Part shown: positions 1 through 9,617 of the stretch, in pieces
How the letters are laid out: every line of letters starts with the position of its first letter
Numbering within the stretch: position 1 is the stretch's first letter
Assembly (NCBI GenBank): GCA_022447365.1
Contig: JAKVBL010000008.1
Span: forward strand, 62,001 to 126,000
Direction: 5' to 3'
Source of the DNA: Oleiphilaceae bacterium
GTDB lineage: Bacteria; Pseudomonadota; Gammaproteobacteria; Pseudomonadales; Oleiphilaceae
DNA length: 64,000 nucleotides
Program-made: the position numbers and the translations under genes
The notes under the pieces: generated by a model
What the model was told of the DNA's origin: nothing
The model's database searches: none
Seen by the model: the letters and a program-made list of their open reading frames with translations, nothing else

Positions 1-430
1 TGTTGTTGAAAACACTTTGTTATCAAGTTCAGATCAGAGCAAAGTTCTTTGGCCTGCGACATTCCTAAGATTAGAGGCCGGCGTTGATACGCAAACTCAG
101 CAGGTTACGCTCGTCGCTAGAGTAGACTCTCCCTTTGATCAAGCTCAAGAGCGCCTAGCATTGCTCCCTGATCAGTATGTGTCTGCGACAATTACAGGCC
201 AGGTACTGCGCGACGTTATCGTCGTTCCCAATTCACTTATATATCAAAATGAATATGTGTACCTAGCAACAGGCGATTCATTAGATCAGCTTGAGCGCCG
301 CACGGTGAAGGTTATTCATCAAGACGATACGTATTCAGTGATCGGAGAGGGACTTAAAGCAGGTGACATGTTAATCACTACTGCATTGGGTCAACTTTCA
401 TCTGGTACGTTGATAAAGGTTGCTGAATGA
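1..430 (+). CDS. RND efflux periplasmic adaptor (membrane fusion protein), C-terminal part
   Basis: This is the 3' end of a gene that begins before the window; the reading frame is open from position 2 to the TGA at 428-430, giving about 142 residues. The remaining part has the beta-barrel and membrane-proximal region of HlyD/AcrA-type adaptors (for example VARVDSPFDQ, GQYVSATITG-like LLPDQYVSATITG, VVPNSLIYQ, VIGEGLKAGDMLITTALGQL). Adaptors of this family join the inner-membrane RND pump to an outer-membrane channel in the periplasm. The stop codon overlaps the start of the pump gene by 4 nt (ATGA), so the two are translationally coupled. The substrate cannot be read from this fragment. Confidence 0.88.
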   Translation, partial: VVENTLLSSSDQSKVLWPATFLRLEAGVDTQTQQVTLVARVDSPFDQAQERLALLPDQYVSATITGQVLRDVIVVPNSLIYQNEYVYLATGDSLDQLERRTVKVIHQDDTYSVIGEGLKAGDMLITTALGQLSSGTLIKVAE

Positions 431-3400
431 TTGCTTGGTTCGCGCGCAATAGTGTCGCAGCAAACTTATTGATGCTCACAATCGTTCTGATTGGATTGGG
501 CTCTTTAAAACTAAATATTCCTCTTGAAGTATTTCCTAGCATAGAACCTCGAATTATTCAGGCGAGTGTAGCCGTGCCTGGGGCATTGCCAAAAGATATT
601 GAAAGCTCTGTCTCAACCAAACTAGAGCAAGCGGTTGATGATCTCGAAGGTATCGCCGCATTGTCGAGTCGCTCGACTGAGGGAGTGGCTCAGGTCAATA
701 TTGAAGTCGATGAGCGATATGATCCGCAAACGCTATTAGCTGAGGTTAAAAACCGTATTGATAGTGTCAATAACTTACCCGCTGATGCGGAACGCCCGAT
801 TGTCTCCTTGGTGAAACGTCAACGCGAAGTCATTGGCTTGGCTGTATACGGTGATCTTGCCGAGCGTGAATTGCGACAAGAAGCAATTAGTATTCGGGAC
901 GACTTGCTTGCAATTACTGGCGTAAGCCAAGTTGAGCTTGATGGTGTGCGCGATTATGAAGTGTCTATCTACGTGCGCGAGCAAATAATAGAGCGTTACG
1001 GCATTACTCTTGAACAAATCGCTTCGCGCATACGAGAGGCCTCACTCGATTTGTCTGCTGGAGCAATTAAAACAGTAGGCGGCGACATATTGCTTCGCTC
1101 AAGTGGTCAGGCTTATGGGGCGGATGAGTTTAGCCGTATTGTTATCCGTACGAGTAATACGGGCGGAGTCATTCGCTTGGGTGACGTTGCAGATATCGTC
1201 GACGGTTTTGTCGAGGATATAAGCATTACGCGTTTCAACGGTAAACCAGCGGCCATGATTGAGATATATCGTGTTGGCGACGAAAGTGCGATTGATGTTG
1301 CCGATAAGGTAAAATACTACATAGCAACGCGCAGTGAAGATCAAAACCAGTTGTTGCAATTAACCGCATGGCGAGATCGATCTAATATCGTCAAAAAGCG
1401 TCTCAAGACTTTAAGCGACAGCGCGATACAAGGTGGTATTCTTGTGATGTTGCTCCTGACCCTGTTTTTACGCCCTGCGATTGCTTTTTGGGTTTGTATC
1501 GGTATTCCTGTCACCTTTATGGGTGCGTTTTTTGTCATGCCGTTTTTTGGCGTGAGCATTAACATCATCTCGTTATTTGGCTTCATCTTGATCCTCGGGA
1601 TTGTGGTTGATGATGCGATTGTGACGGGCGAGAACATCTACTCGCATCTAAGAAAATCCGAGAGCGGTATCGAGGCCGTGATCAATGGAACGCAGGAAGT
1701 CGCCGTTCCAGTGACATTCGGCATCCTCACCACTATCGCTGCGTTCATGCCCATTGCTTTTATTGAAGGGGTTCGTGGTCAACTGTTTGCTGCGATCCCC
1801 GTGGTCGTCGTGCCGATTCTGTTATTTTCACTAATTGAATCGAAGTTAATACTCCCAGCGCACCTCAAGAACATCAGAATCCATCGCTCGCAAAGCGATA
1901 CCTTAATGGGTAAGTTGCTAGCGTTGCAGGAACGTTTTGCAATCGGGTTTGAGCGCTTTGTATTACGCTTCTATCAGCCAATGCTTAGCGTCGCCTTGCG
2001 GTATCGCTACGCGTGTTTGACCTTTGCTATTTGCTTACTCTTTATACTCAGCAGTGCGTTGAGTTCCGGTTTAATGCGTTTCATATTTTTCCCTAAAGTG
2101 CAGAGTGAAGTGGCAAGAGCCTCGTTAACGATGCCAACCGGTACCCCAGCGCCTGTTACTGATCAGCACGTCGTCTTCATGCTAGAGCAGGCACAAGTAT
2201 TACAAGACAAGTATATCGACCCCGTTAGTGATGAATCGATTATCGAGAACATTATGGCGACAACAGGCTCTGCGGGTAGCTCATCAGGCAGTAATATTGG
2301 TCGGGTAATGTTTGAAATTACAGCACCTGAAGATCGCTCTCTGGCGATATCTAGTCGAGAACTGGTCAATGAATGGCGCCGCCTCGTAGGTACTATTCCT
2401 GGTGCTGACGGACTGACCTATCGCGCCGAAATTGGTCGTGTCAGTGATCCTATTGATATCGAATTACGTGGTGATGACTTCGATGAGTTGTCGGCAATCG
2501 CGGACAAATTGAAAGAAAAGCTCGCGTCTTATCCTAGTGTCTTTGATGTCAGTGATACCTTCTCTGATGGCAAGCAGGCCTTAGACATCAATTTACGCAA
2601 AGAAGCGCATGTGTTGGGATTGACTAGGCAGCAAGTTGTATCACAAGTGAGGAATATCTTTTTTGGGCTCGAGGTGCAGCGTATTCAACGAGGGCAGGAT
2701 GACATAAAGGTTGTATTGCGTTATCCCATTGACGAGCGTCAGAGTATTGCTAAATTGCGCGATTTATTAATCACGACTCCTACCGGTGAGCGCGTTCGCT
2801 TAGGTGCTGTTGCTGATTTATCTCCGTCGATCAGCCCTCTGTCGATTCTTCGTAAAGACGGTAAGCGTACGATCAATGTACAGGCAGATGTCGATAAGCA
2901 AAACACCAATATGCTGATTTTGAATCAAGAGTTAAGAGATTTCTTAGACCTTGAGTTGGCTGCATATCCTGGGATTACGTATTTGTTAGAAGGTGAGGCT
3001 AAAGAGCAAAGTCAGTCGTTTGGAAGCTTGAAGTACGGATTACTATTCGTTGGGTTTGTCGTGTACTGCTTATTGGCAATTCCGTTCAAGTCGTACTTTC
3101 AACCGTTTATTGTGATGTCAGTGATTCCCTTTGGGGCAATAGGCGCGATTGGTGGCCATTTCATTATGGGAATGGATCTTACTTTAATTAGTTTGCTCGG
3201 TATGCTCGCGCTTATCGGTGTTGTGGTAAACGATAGCTTGGTGCTCGTTGATTTCGTTAATAAAAAGCGCGCTGAAGGGATGGTGATTCATGATACCGTG
3301 CGCATTGCGGCAGCCTCACGCTTTAGGCCGGTGATATTGACGTCACTGACAACCTTTATCGGCTTAATGCCTTTGTTGTTTGAAAAATCGACACAAGCGC

Positions 3401-3537
3401 AGTTCTTGATTCCTATGGCGGTGTCTTTGGGCTTTGGGATCTTGTTCGCGACCTTGATTACCCTGATATTAGTGCCGATTAACTATCTTGTGGTTGAAGA
3501 TATCAAGCGATTGTTTTTAAAAACACATTCACACTAG
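427..3537 (+). CDS. RND-family efflux pump, inner-membrane permease (AcrB/HAE1-like)
   Basis: The product of 1036 residues has the size and layout of a hydrophobe/amphiphile RND transporter: one N-terminal membrane helix (about residues 8-28), a large periplasmic loop, a helix bundle from about 335, a second loop from about 560 and a final helix bundle from about 860. The fourth helix carries the paired acidic residues GIVVDDAIV (about residues 392-400), which relay protons in this family. It would export substrates using the proton gradient together with the upstream adaptor, whose stop overlaps its start. No outer-membrane channel gene lies downstream; transcription probably ends before the AraC-type gene. 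The protein resembles the divergent, small-adaptor branch common in marine bacteria rather than AcrB itself (inference). Confidence 0.93.
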   Translation: MIAWFARNSVAANLLMLTIVLIGLGSLKLNIPLEVFPSIEPRIIQASVAVPGALPKDIESSVSTKLEQAVDDLEGIAALSSRSTEGVAQVNIEVDERYDPQTLLAEVKNRIDSVNNLPADAERPIVSLVKRQREVIGLAVYGDLAERELRQEAISIRDDLLAITGVSQVELDGVRDYEVSIYVREQIIERYGITLEQIASRIREASLDLSAGAIKTVGGDILLRSSGQAYGADEFSRIVIRTSNTGGVIRLGDVADIVDGFVEDISITRFNGKPAAMIEIYRVGDESAIDVADKVKYYIATRSEDQNQLLQLTAWRDRSNIVKKRLKTLSDSAIQGGILVMLLLTLFLRPAIAFWVCIGIPVTFMGAFFVMPFFGVSINIISLFGFILILGIVVDDAIVTGENIYSHLRKSESGIEAVINGTQEVAVPVTFGILTTIAAFMPIAFIEGVRGQLFAAIPVVVVPILLFSLIESKLILPAHLKNIRIHRSQSDTLMGKLLALQERFAIGFERFVLRFYQPMLSVALRYRYACLTFAICLLFILSSALSSGLMRFIFFPKVQSEVARASLTMPTGTPAPVTDQHVVFMLEQAQVLQDKYIDPVSDESIIENIMATTGSAGSSSGSNIGRVMFEITAPEDRSLAISSRELVNEWRRLVGTIPGADGLTYRAEIGRVSDPIDIELRGDDFDELSAIADKLKEKLASYPSVFDVSDTFSDGKQALDINLRKEAHVLGLTRQQVVSQVRNIFFGLEVQRIQRGQDDIKVVLRYPIDERQSIAKLRDLLITTPTGERVRLGAVADLSPSISPLSILRKDGKRTINVQADVDKQNTNMLILNQELRDFLDLELAAYPGITYLLEGEAKEQSQSFGSLKYGLLFVGFVVYCLLAIPFKSYFQPFIVMSVIPFGAIGAIGGHFIMGMDLTLISLLGMLALIGVVVNDSLVLVDFVNKKRAEGMVIHDTVRIAAASRFRPVILTSLTTFIGLMPLLFEKSTQAQFLIPMAVSLGFGILFATLITLILVPINYLVVEDIKRLFLKTHSH

Positions 3538-3623
3538 AGCGCGTTTGTTTACAATGAATGGTAAGAGCTTAGGCGTCAGGTCTAGGTCCTTATTTGATTT
3601 ATAGAATAAAAACTAGGTGTATT

Positions 3624-4655
3624 TTGAAGCGTCAGCATTCTGTTCCCATTCAACTCATTCGATCATTACTTATCGCACCTCGTAAACGTGCTGTTGATCT
3701 TGAAGTCGTGTGCGCGCATGCCGGGCTAGAGCATTGGCTCGATTTGATTGAGACTGATGATGACAGCACGCGCTTTCCCCTCGAGGAGCTCGGCGTATTC
3801 TTAATTACCTTGTGGCGCTACATGGAAGATGAGGCGGGCGGCTTTCTGAGTCACAGACTCAAACTCGGAACGTTTTCGATGATGTGCCACGCCCTTATCT
3901 CTGCGCCTAACCTCAGACGAGGCTTGCTTCGGAGTGCTCGCTATATCGCCTTGCTCACGGATGATCTGCGTTTGACCTTAGAAGAAGAGGGTGATGAGGC
4001 TCGCTTTGTCTTCGCGTGGGATAATCCTCTAGGTGAAGATGAAGTGTTTTTTATTACCTCTATGTTCGTGATATGGATTCGTTTGTCTTGCTGGATGATT
4101 GATCGTCCGATGTTGCTTGATAGGGTTGACTTTCAGTTTGACGAGCCTAGTTATTCAGATGAATTTTCGCTTATGTTTCCGTGCGCACTGAACTTTGGTG
4201 CCGAGCGAAATGTCTTTGCATTTAACAAACGAATGCTTGGATTACCCATTAAGCAAGATCCGCATTCTCTTGTAAATTTCCTCAGCCACGCGCCTCAATC
4301 TTTGCTGACGCAATTTAGGGCAGATGATAGCGTCACAGCACAAGTGAAAAGGCTTTTAATTGATGCTTATGCTAAGTCATCAACCCTAAGTTTTGATGAT
4401 ACTTCAGAACATCTAAATACAACCACACATACGCTCAGACGTCGCTTAAAAGAAGAAGGGCACAGCTTTCAAGAGATCAAAGACAGTGTGCGTCGAGAGA
4501 GGGCATTCTTACTGTTAAAGACATCTGATATATCCGTTAATCAACTATCAGAGTTGCTAGGCTTCTCTGAACCTGCCGCGTTTATTCGTGCTTTCAAGAA
4601 GTGGTCAGGTCAAAGCCCAACCGCATTTCGTAGTCCAAAATCAGAATCTCATTAA
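3624..4655 (+). CDS. AraC-family transcriptional regulator
   Basis: A 343-residue regulator. The C-terminal about 100 residues form the AraC double helix-turn-helix (TLRRRLKEEGHSFQEIKD, then VNQLSELLGFSEPAAFIRAF and the closing WSGQSPTAFR). The N-terminal about 230 residues fit the arabinose-binding-like ligand domain found in OruR/ArgR-type proteins (PIQLIRSLL, VDLEVVCAHAGL, LKLGTFSMMCHAL). An upstream in-frame TTG at 3594 exists, but the TTG at 3624 is preferred because AGGTG lies 4 nt before it and the protein then begins as its relatives do. It is followed by a 215-bp gap and the thiolase gene, so it may control the fatty-acid oxidation genes; related AraC proteins often respond to fatty acids or other small molecules (inference). 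Confidence 0.87.
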   Translation: MKRQHSVPIQLIRSLLIAPRKRAVDLEVVCAHAGLEHWLDLIETDDDSTRFPLEELGVFLITLWRYMEDEAGGFLSHRLKLGTFSMMCHALISAPNLRRGLLRSARYIALLTDDLRLTLEEEGDEARFVFAWDNPLGEDEVFFITSMFVIWIRLSCWMIDRPMLLDRVDFQFDEPSYSDEFSLMFPCALNFGAERNVFAFNKRMLGLPIKQDPHSLVNFLSHAPQSLLTQFRADDSVTAQVKRLLIDAYAKSSTLSFDDTSEHLNTTTHTLRRRLKEEGHSFQEIKDSVRRERAFLLLKTSDISVNQLSELLGFSEPAAFIRAFKKWSGQSPTAFRSPKSESH

Positions 4656-4870
4656 ATCCAATTTTTCTCTCCAGTGCTTTCGAAATAAGAGTATTTCACT
4701 TCTGTTTTGCGTCATTTTTGATCTGTGAAACATAGTATTACCGAACTTTTAGCTTTCGTTAAACCTGTAAGAAAAGATCAACAAGCTTGTAAGGTTTTAT
4801 CATTGAGCCAAGCGCTTGCTTGTTTATAGTCATTGTCGGTTTGAATCCAATACAACAGGAATGAAAGATA

Positions 4871-6079
4871 ATGACAAACGAAGCCCTGATTTTTGATGCT
4901 ATTCGTACCCCTCGTGGTCGAGGGAAAGCGACTGGCGCACTTCATGAAGTAAAACCAGTTACTTTGCTGTCCGACTTATTAAACACCTTACAAGAGCGCA
5001 ATGGTTTCGATACAAATTATGTAGATGACATTGTAATGGGCTGTGTGACGGCGGTTGGTGATCAGGGCGCGGACATCGCTAAAACTGCTGCACTTGCAGC
5101 GGGATGGGATGAGGACGTTGCTGGTGTTGTGCTCAATCGTTTCTGTGCATCTGGTTTAGAAGCCGTAAATACCGCTGCAATGAAGATTCGTTCGGGTTGG
5201 GAAAATCTTGTTGTCGCGGGTGGCGTTGAGTCTATGTCACGTGTGCCAATGGGTAGTGATGGTGGTGCTTGGGCAATGGACCCAGAGACCAACTTTGATA
5301 CAGGGTTTATGCCTCAAGGCATCGGTGCTGACTTAATCGCTACGCTTGGCGGATACTCGCGCGAAGATGTTGATACCTTTGCCATGAACTCTCATAAAAA
5401 AGCAGCGGCTGCATGGGAACGCGGGTCGTTCGGTAAATCAGTCATTCCTGTGATCGATCGCAATGGCATTACGATACTTGCTCATGATGAGCTTGTTCGC
5501 GCAGATAGTAATCTAGAAACCTTAGGCGGGCTAAAAGCCTCGTTCCAGATGATGGGTGATATGGGCTTTGATGGTGTAGCACGTCAGCGCTACCCACAAG
5601 TAGAAAGTATTACTCACGTTCATAGCCCGGGTAATTCATCGGGTATCGTTGATGGCGCTGCGGCAGTGTTGATTGGTAGCGCTGAAGCGGGTGAGAAATT
5701 TGGTATGAAACCTCGTGCTCGTATTGTTTCTACGGCAGTAGTTGGTACGGACCCAACCATCATGCTTACAGGTCCAGCACCATCTGCTCGAAAAGCACTG
5801 AAAGTCGCAGGTATGTCAGTAGATGATATTGATTTATTTGAAGTCAATGAAGCTTTCGCGTCAGTAGTGATGCGCTTTATTGATGAGATGGGTGTTAACC
5901 CTGACAAAGTTAACGTGAATGGCGGTTCAATCGCTATGGGGCATCCATTAGGTGCTACCGGCGCCATGATTCTTGGAACACTTCTCGATGAGTTAGAGGT
6001 ACGTGATTTGAAAACCGGACTGGCCACCTTATGTGTAGGCGGTGGTATGGGTATCGCGACAATTATTGAACGTGTTTGA
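4871..6079 (+). CDS. Acetyl-CoA C-acyltransferase (thiolase)
   Basis: This 402-residue thiolase cleaves 3-ketoacyl-CoA to acetyl-CoA and a shortened acyl-CoA, the last step of beta-oxidation. All catalytic residues are visible: nucleophile Cys92 in [11 protein letters not shown], the NEAFA loop, His358 in [11 protein letters not shown] and Cys388 in [12 protein letters not shown] at 4858-4861 precedes the ATG. The next gene, 34 bp downstream, encodes the fused hydratase/dehydrogenase, so the two probably form an operon making a FadI/FadJ- or FadA/FadB-like pair. Thiolase subfamilies are hard to tell apart by eye, so biosynthetic acetoacetyl-CoA formation is possible, but the context favours degradation. 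Confidence 0.93.
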   Translation: MTNEALIFDAIRTPRGRGKATGALHEVKPVTLLSDLLNTLQERNGFDTNYVDDIVMGCVTAVGDQGADIAKTAALAAGWDEDVAGVVLNRFCASGLEAVNTAAMKIRSGWENLVVAGGVESMSRVPMGSDGGAWAMDPETNFDTGFMPQGIGADLIATLGGYSREDVDTFAMNSHKKAAAAWERGSFGKSVIPVIDRNGITILAHDELVRADSNLETLGGLKASFQMMGDMGFDGVARQRYPQVESITHVHSPGNSSGIVDGAAAVLIGSAEAGEKFGMKPRARIVSTAVVGTDPTIMLTGPAPSARKALKVAGMSVDDIDLFEVNEAFASVVMRFIDEMGVNPDKVNVNGGSIAMGHPLGATGAMILGTLLDELEVRDLKTGLATLCVGGGMGIATIIERV

Positions 6080-6113
6080 GAACAAGAATTAGAGAAGGTT
6101 TAAGGAAAATTTC

Positions 6114-8246
6114 ATGAGTTCAGTTATCTACGAAAAAGATCAAAATAATATTGTTCACCTGATTCTTGATAAGCCCAATTCTGGTGCCAACTTGATGGAC
6201 CAAGAGTTCACCGAGTCTATGGTTGCCGCGGTTGAACAGCTTAAGGGTGATGATTTCGACGGTTTGGTATTCCGTTCGAATAAGACAACATTTTTTGCCG
6301 GCGGTAATCTTGATGATTTGTTCGCGACGCAGCGAGAGAATGCGCAGCAGTTATACGATATGGTACAGAGCATTAAAGTGTCGATGCGTTATCTCGAAAC
6401 CTGTGGCAAGCCGGTTGTTGCCTGTATTAATGGTGCAGCGCTTGGTGGCGGTTGGGAATTAGCACTTGCCTGTCATCACAGAATATCTGTCAGCGAAGGC
6501 GTGAAGCTCGGCTTACCTGAAGTGACGCTTGGCTTGCTCCCTGGTGGGGGCGGCGTTGTGCGCATGTCACGATTGCTTGGTCTTCAAGCTGCGTTGCCAT
6601 ACCTAACAGAAGGCAAGCAGTTTCAGCCAGAGAAAGGTAAAGAGCTGGGGTTGATCGATGAGATTGTCGCATCTGAAGACGAGCTTGTTGATGCAGCGAT
6701 TGCATTTATCAAAGCGAACCCGAAAGTTCAGCAGCCGTATGATGTGAAAGGCTATAAAGTACCTGGCGGTAAACCAAATAATCCTGCACTCGCGAAGATG
6801 CTACCGATAGCACCGGCAATGATGCGCGACAAAACGAAAGGTGTTTTACCTGCGCCTGAAGCGATCTTGTCTGTGATGGTAGAAAGTCTTCAGGTGGATA
6901 TCGACTCAGCAATGCGCATAGAGACGCGTTATTTCGTTGAGTTGGTATGTGGTCAGGTTTCTAAAAACATGATTAATACATTCTGGTATCAGCTTAATGA
7001 AATCAACGCTGGTGCGGCACGTCCTGAGGGTGTTGAGAAAACGAAATTCAAAAAGCTGGGTGTGCTTGGCGCAGGGATGATGGGTGCTGGTATTGCATAT
7101 TCTGCATCAACGCGTGGTATCGAGGTTATTCTGAAAGATGTCAGCCAAGAATCGGCAGAGAAAGGTAAAGAGTACAGTCAGAATATTCTTGATAAGAAAG
7201 TTAAGAAAGGCCGTTTGAGTGCAGATAAGCGCGATGCGACCTTGGCGCGCATTCATCCAACTGCGGATGCCGCTGATTTAGAAGGCTGCGATATTATTAT
7301 CGAAGCAGTGTTTGAAGATCGTGGTTTAAAGGCCAAGGTAACGCAAGAAGCTGAAGCACAGATGCTCGAAACAGGTGTCTTTGCATCAAATACCTCTACT
7401 TTACCGATAACAGGTCTTGCTGAGTCGTCAGCGCGTCCTGAAAGGTTCATCGGTCTGCACTTCTTCTCGCCTGTCGACAAGATGCCGTTGGTCGAAATTA
7501 TCTGCGGCGAACAAACCTCCGATGAAACCTTAGCCCGAGCCTATGACTTTGTTCAGCAGATCGCGAAAGTACCTATTGTTGTGAACGATAGCCGTGGCTT
7601 TTATACCTCACGTGTATTCGGCACTTATGCAAATGAAGGCATGGCTATGTTGGGAGAGGGTGCACCTGCTGCTGCCGTCGAAAATGCGGCGTTCCTATCT
7701 GGCTTCCCGGTTGGTCCAATTGCCGTCACAGATGAAGTGAGCATGACCTTGGTCGAGAAAATTCGTAACCAAACTATTCGTGATATGGAAGCTGAGGGCA
7801 AGCAATATAAAGTTCATCCAGCAGATGCCGTGGTAGACAAGATGCTCGAGGCGAGTCGCCCCGGCAAATTGGCTGGAGGTGGTTTTTACGAATACCCTGC
7901 AGCAGGCAAGAAACACCTGTGGTCTGGTCTAACTGAATTGTTTGGTCAAAGCACAGAGTTTGCGCTTGAAGATCTGCAAGATCGTCTTTTGTATATTCAA
8001 GCGATTGAAACGGTTAGGTGTGTTGAGGAGAAAGTACTTACCTCTGTGCGTGACGCAAATATCGGTTCGATTATGGGGATTGGATATCCTGTATGGACTG
8101 GCGGTATTTTACAGTTCATCAACCAAACTGGACTGCCAGAATTCGTGGAACGTGCCGAAGAACTTCACGAACGATTTGGCGATCGCTTTGCAGTTCCTGA
8201 GTTACTGAAAGAAATGGCTCAGAAAGGTGAGACATTTAAAGATTAG
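6114..8246 (+). CDS. Fused enoyl-CoA hydratase / 3-hydroxyacyl-CoA dehydrogenase (FadB/FadJ-like)
   Basis: A 710-residue bifunctional enzyme for the hydration and NAD-dependent oxidation steps of beta-oxidation. Residues 1 to about 190 are a crotonase domain with the oxyanion-hole segments FFAGGNLDDLF and INGAALGGGWELAL and the acid/base region GLPEVTLGLLPGGGG. From about residue 318 there is a Rossmann domain with LGVLGAGMMGAGIA, then the catalytic-region LHFFSPVDKMPLVEII, and C-terminal dehydrogenase domains. The order matches FadB/FadJ alpha subunits and the length is typical. It follows the thiolase by 34 bp. A GC-rich hairpin after its stop may separate it from the acyl-CoA dehydrogenase. 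Confidence 0.93.
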   Translation: MSSVIYEKDQNNIVHLILDKPNSGANLMDQEFTESMVAAVEQLKGDDFDGLVFRSNKTTFFAGGNLDDLFATQRENAQQLYDMVQSIKVSMRYLETCGKPVVACINGAALGGGWELALACHHRISVSEGVKLGLPEVTLGLLPGGGGVVRMSRLLGLQAALPYLTEGKQFQPEKGKELGLIDEIVASEDELVDAAIAFIKANPKVQQPYDVKGYKVPGGKPNNPALAKMLPIAPAMMRDKTKGVLPAPEAILSVMVESLQVDIDSAMRIETRYFVELVCGQVSKNMINTFWYQLNEINAGAARPEGVEKTKFKKLGVLGAGMMGAGIAYSASTRGIEVILKDVSQESAEKGKEYSQNILDKKVKKGRLSADKRDATLARIHPTADAADLEGCDIIIEAVFEDRGLKAKVTQEAEAQMLETGVFASNTSTLPITGLAESSARPERFIGLHFFSPVDKMPLVEIICGEQTSDETLARAYDFVQQIAKVPIVVNDSRGFYTSRVFGTYANEGMAMLGEGAPAAAVENAAFLSGFPVGPIAVTDEVSMTLVEKIRNQTIRDMEAEGKQYKVHPADAVVDKMLEASRPGKLAGGGFYEYPAAGKKHLWSGLTELFGQSTEFALEDLQDRLLYIQAIETVRCVEEKVLTSVRDANIGSIMGIGYPVWTGGILQFINQTGLPEFVERAEELHERFGDRFAVPELLKEMAQKGETFKD

Positions 8247-8314
8247 TGCTAGAAGCCTGACGTCTCACGTTGGGCATCTAGTAATAAGAATAATTAAGGT
8301 AATAAACATAAAAC

Positions 8315-8339
8315 GGGGCGAGATAATCCATTCCGCCCC
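8315..8339 (+). terminator. Hairpin between the beta-oxidation fusion gene and the acyl-CoA dehydrogenase
   Basis: GGGGCG at 8315-8320 pairs with CGCCCC at 8334-8339. No U tract follows; instead the sequence runs into the AGAGG ribosome-binding site of the next gene. It is more likely a processing or stability stem, or a partial terminator, than a full stop signal. Confidence 0.4.
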
Positions 8340-8360
8340 AAGCTATAAAGAGGTTTCAAC

Positions 8361-9500
8361 ATGATCCCACGTACTGTTTATGAATCTGAACACGAGATGT
8401 TTCGAGATAGTCTTCGAAAGTTCTTGGAAGAAGAGGCTGTGCCTTACCATGCCCAATGGGAAAAAGACGGCCATGTATCTCGTGAACTGTGGACGAAGGC
8501 TGGCCAGCAAGGCTATTTGTCTCCAACAGTTGGCGAAGAATACGGCGGTGTAGGCGCAGATTTTCGTTATAACGCGATCGTAGATGAAGTGGTTGCAGAA
8601 CTTGGCCTAAGTGGCATTGGTTTTGGGTTGCATTCGGATATCGCGGTTCCTTATATCGAGCGTTACGGCACGGAAGAACAGAAGCAAAAATATCTTCCGA
8701 AATGTGTAAGTGGTGAGATTGTCACCGCGATTGCGATGACTGAGCCGGGAACGGGATCGGACTTACAGGGTGTGAAGACCAATGCTGTCCTCGATGGGGA
8801 TCACTATGTATTGAATGGATCGAAGACCTTTATTACTAACGGCCAGTTGGCAGATCTTTACATCGTTGTTGCGAAGACTGACCCAGACGGCGGCGCAAAA
8901 GGCACCAGCTTATTATTAGTTGATGCGGATTCAGCAGGATTTTCTAAAGGCACGAACTTAGAAAAGATTGGTATGAAAGCTCAGGATACTTCTGAGTTAT
9001 TCTTCCAAGATGTAAAAGTGCCGAAAGAAAACTTACTTGGTGCTGAAGGTATGGGCTTTATTTACTTGATGCAAGAGTTGCCACAAGAGCGTTTGTCAGT
9101 CGGTTTGAATGCTATTGCTAATGCTGAGTCAATCTTCAAACAAACGCTTGCTTACGTTAAAGAGCGTAAAGCTTTCGGCAAACCAATTTCGGCGTTCCAG
9201 AACACTCAATTCAAACTCGCTGAAATGTCCTCAACGCTCACTATGGTGCGTGTTTTTGTAGATAAATGCTTGGAACTTCACCTTGAAGGTAAGTTGGATG
9301 TAGTGACAGCGGCGAAGATTAAATATCTAACCACTGAAATTCAATGCGATGTGATAGATGAATGTTTGCAACTGCATGGCGGTTACGGCTACATGTGGGA
9401 ATATCCGGTTGCACGTGCTTATGCTGATGCGCGCGTTCAAAAGATATACGCAGGCACGAATGAAATCATGAAGCTAATCATTGCAAGGTCAATGGTCTGA
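8361..9500 (+). CDS. Acyl-CoA dehydrogenase, long-chain (ACADL-like) type
   Basis: A 379-residue FAD-dependent acyl-CoA dehydrogenase performing the first oxidation of beta-oxidation. It has the N-terminal helical domain, the FAD segment AMTEPGTGSDLQG, a middle beta domain (FITNGQLADLYIVVAKTD) and the C-terminal helical domain (ERKAFGKPI, LHGGYGYMWEYPVAR, IYAGTNEIMK). The position that carries the catalytic glutamate in medium-chain enzymes is Ala in IYAGT, as in long-chain and isovaleryl-type enzymes where the base comes from another helix (here probably the Glu in NAIANAES). The run LPQERLSV...VKERKAFGK closely resembles mammalian LCAD as recalled. It sits between the FadB-like fusion and an AMACR-like gene. 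Confidence 0.92.
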   Translation: MIPRTVYESEHEMFRDSLRKFLEEEAVPYHAQWEKDGHVSRELWTKAGQQGYLSPTVGEEYGGVGADFRYNAIVDEVVAELGLSGIGFGLHSDIAVPYIERYGTEEQKQKYLPKCVSGEIVTAIAMTEPGTGSDLQGVKTNAVLDGDHYVLNGSKTFITNGQLADLYIVVAKTDPDGGAKGTSLLLVDADSAGFSKGTNLEKIGMKAQDTSELFFQDVKVPKENLLGAEGMGFIYLMQELPQERLSVGLNAIANAESIFKQTLAYVKERKAFGKPISAFQNTQFKLAEMSSTLTMVRVFVDKCLELHLEGKLDVVTAAKIKYLTTEIQCDVIDECLQLHGGYGYMWEYPVARAYADARVQKIYAGTNEIMKLIIARSMV

Positions 9501-9537
9501 TCTTCGTTTGTATGTGAGTCACGATGTCATGTTGGGG

Positions 9538-9557
9538 TCAGAGTAATATTACTCTGA
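9538..9557. repeat. 20-bp perfect palindrome (REP-like or operator)
   Basis: TCAGAGTAATATTACTCTGA is its own reverse complement and is preceded by GGGG, so it reads GGGGTCAGAGTAA followed by its mirror. GGGGTCAGAGTAA-type sequences are recalled as parts of REP elements spread by REP-associated tyrosine transposases in gammaproteobacteria, but no such transposase is in the window. It lies between the acyl-CoA dehydrogenase stop and the AMACR-like start, so a regulator operator is the alternative. Confidence 0.5.
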
Positions 9558-9617
9558 TCTCGGTATTCCTAGAATAAGACAGCAACCTTAAACAATCACA
9601 AGAGCTTACCATTGAAT

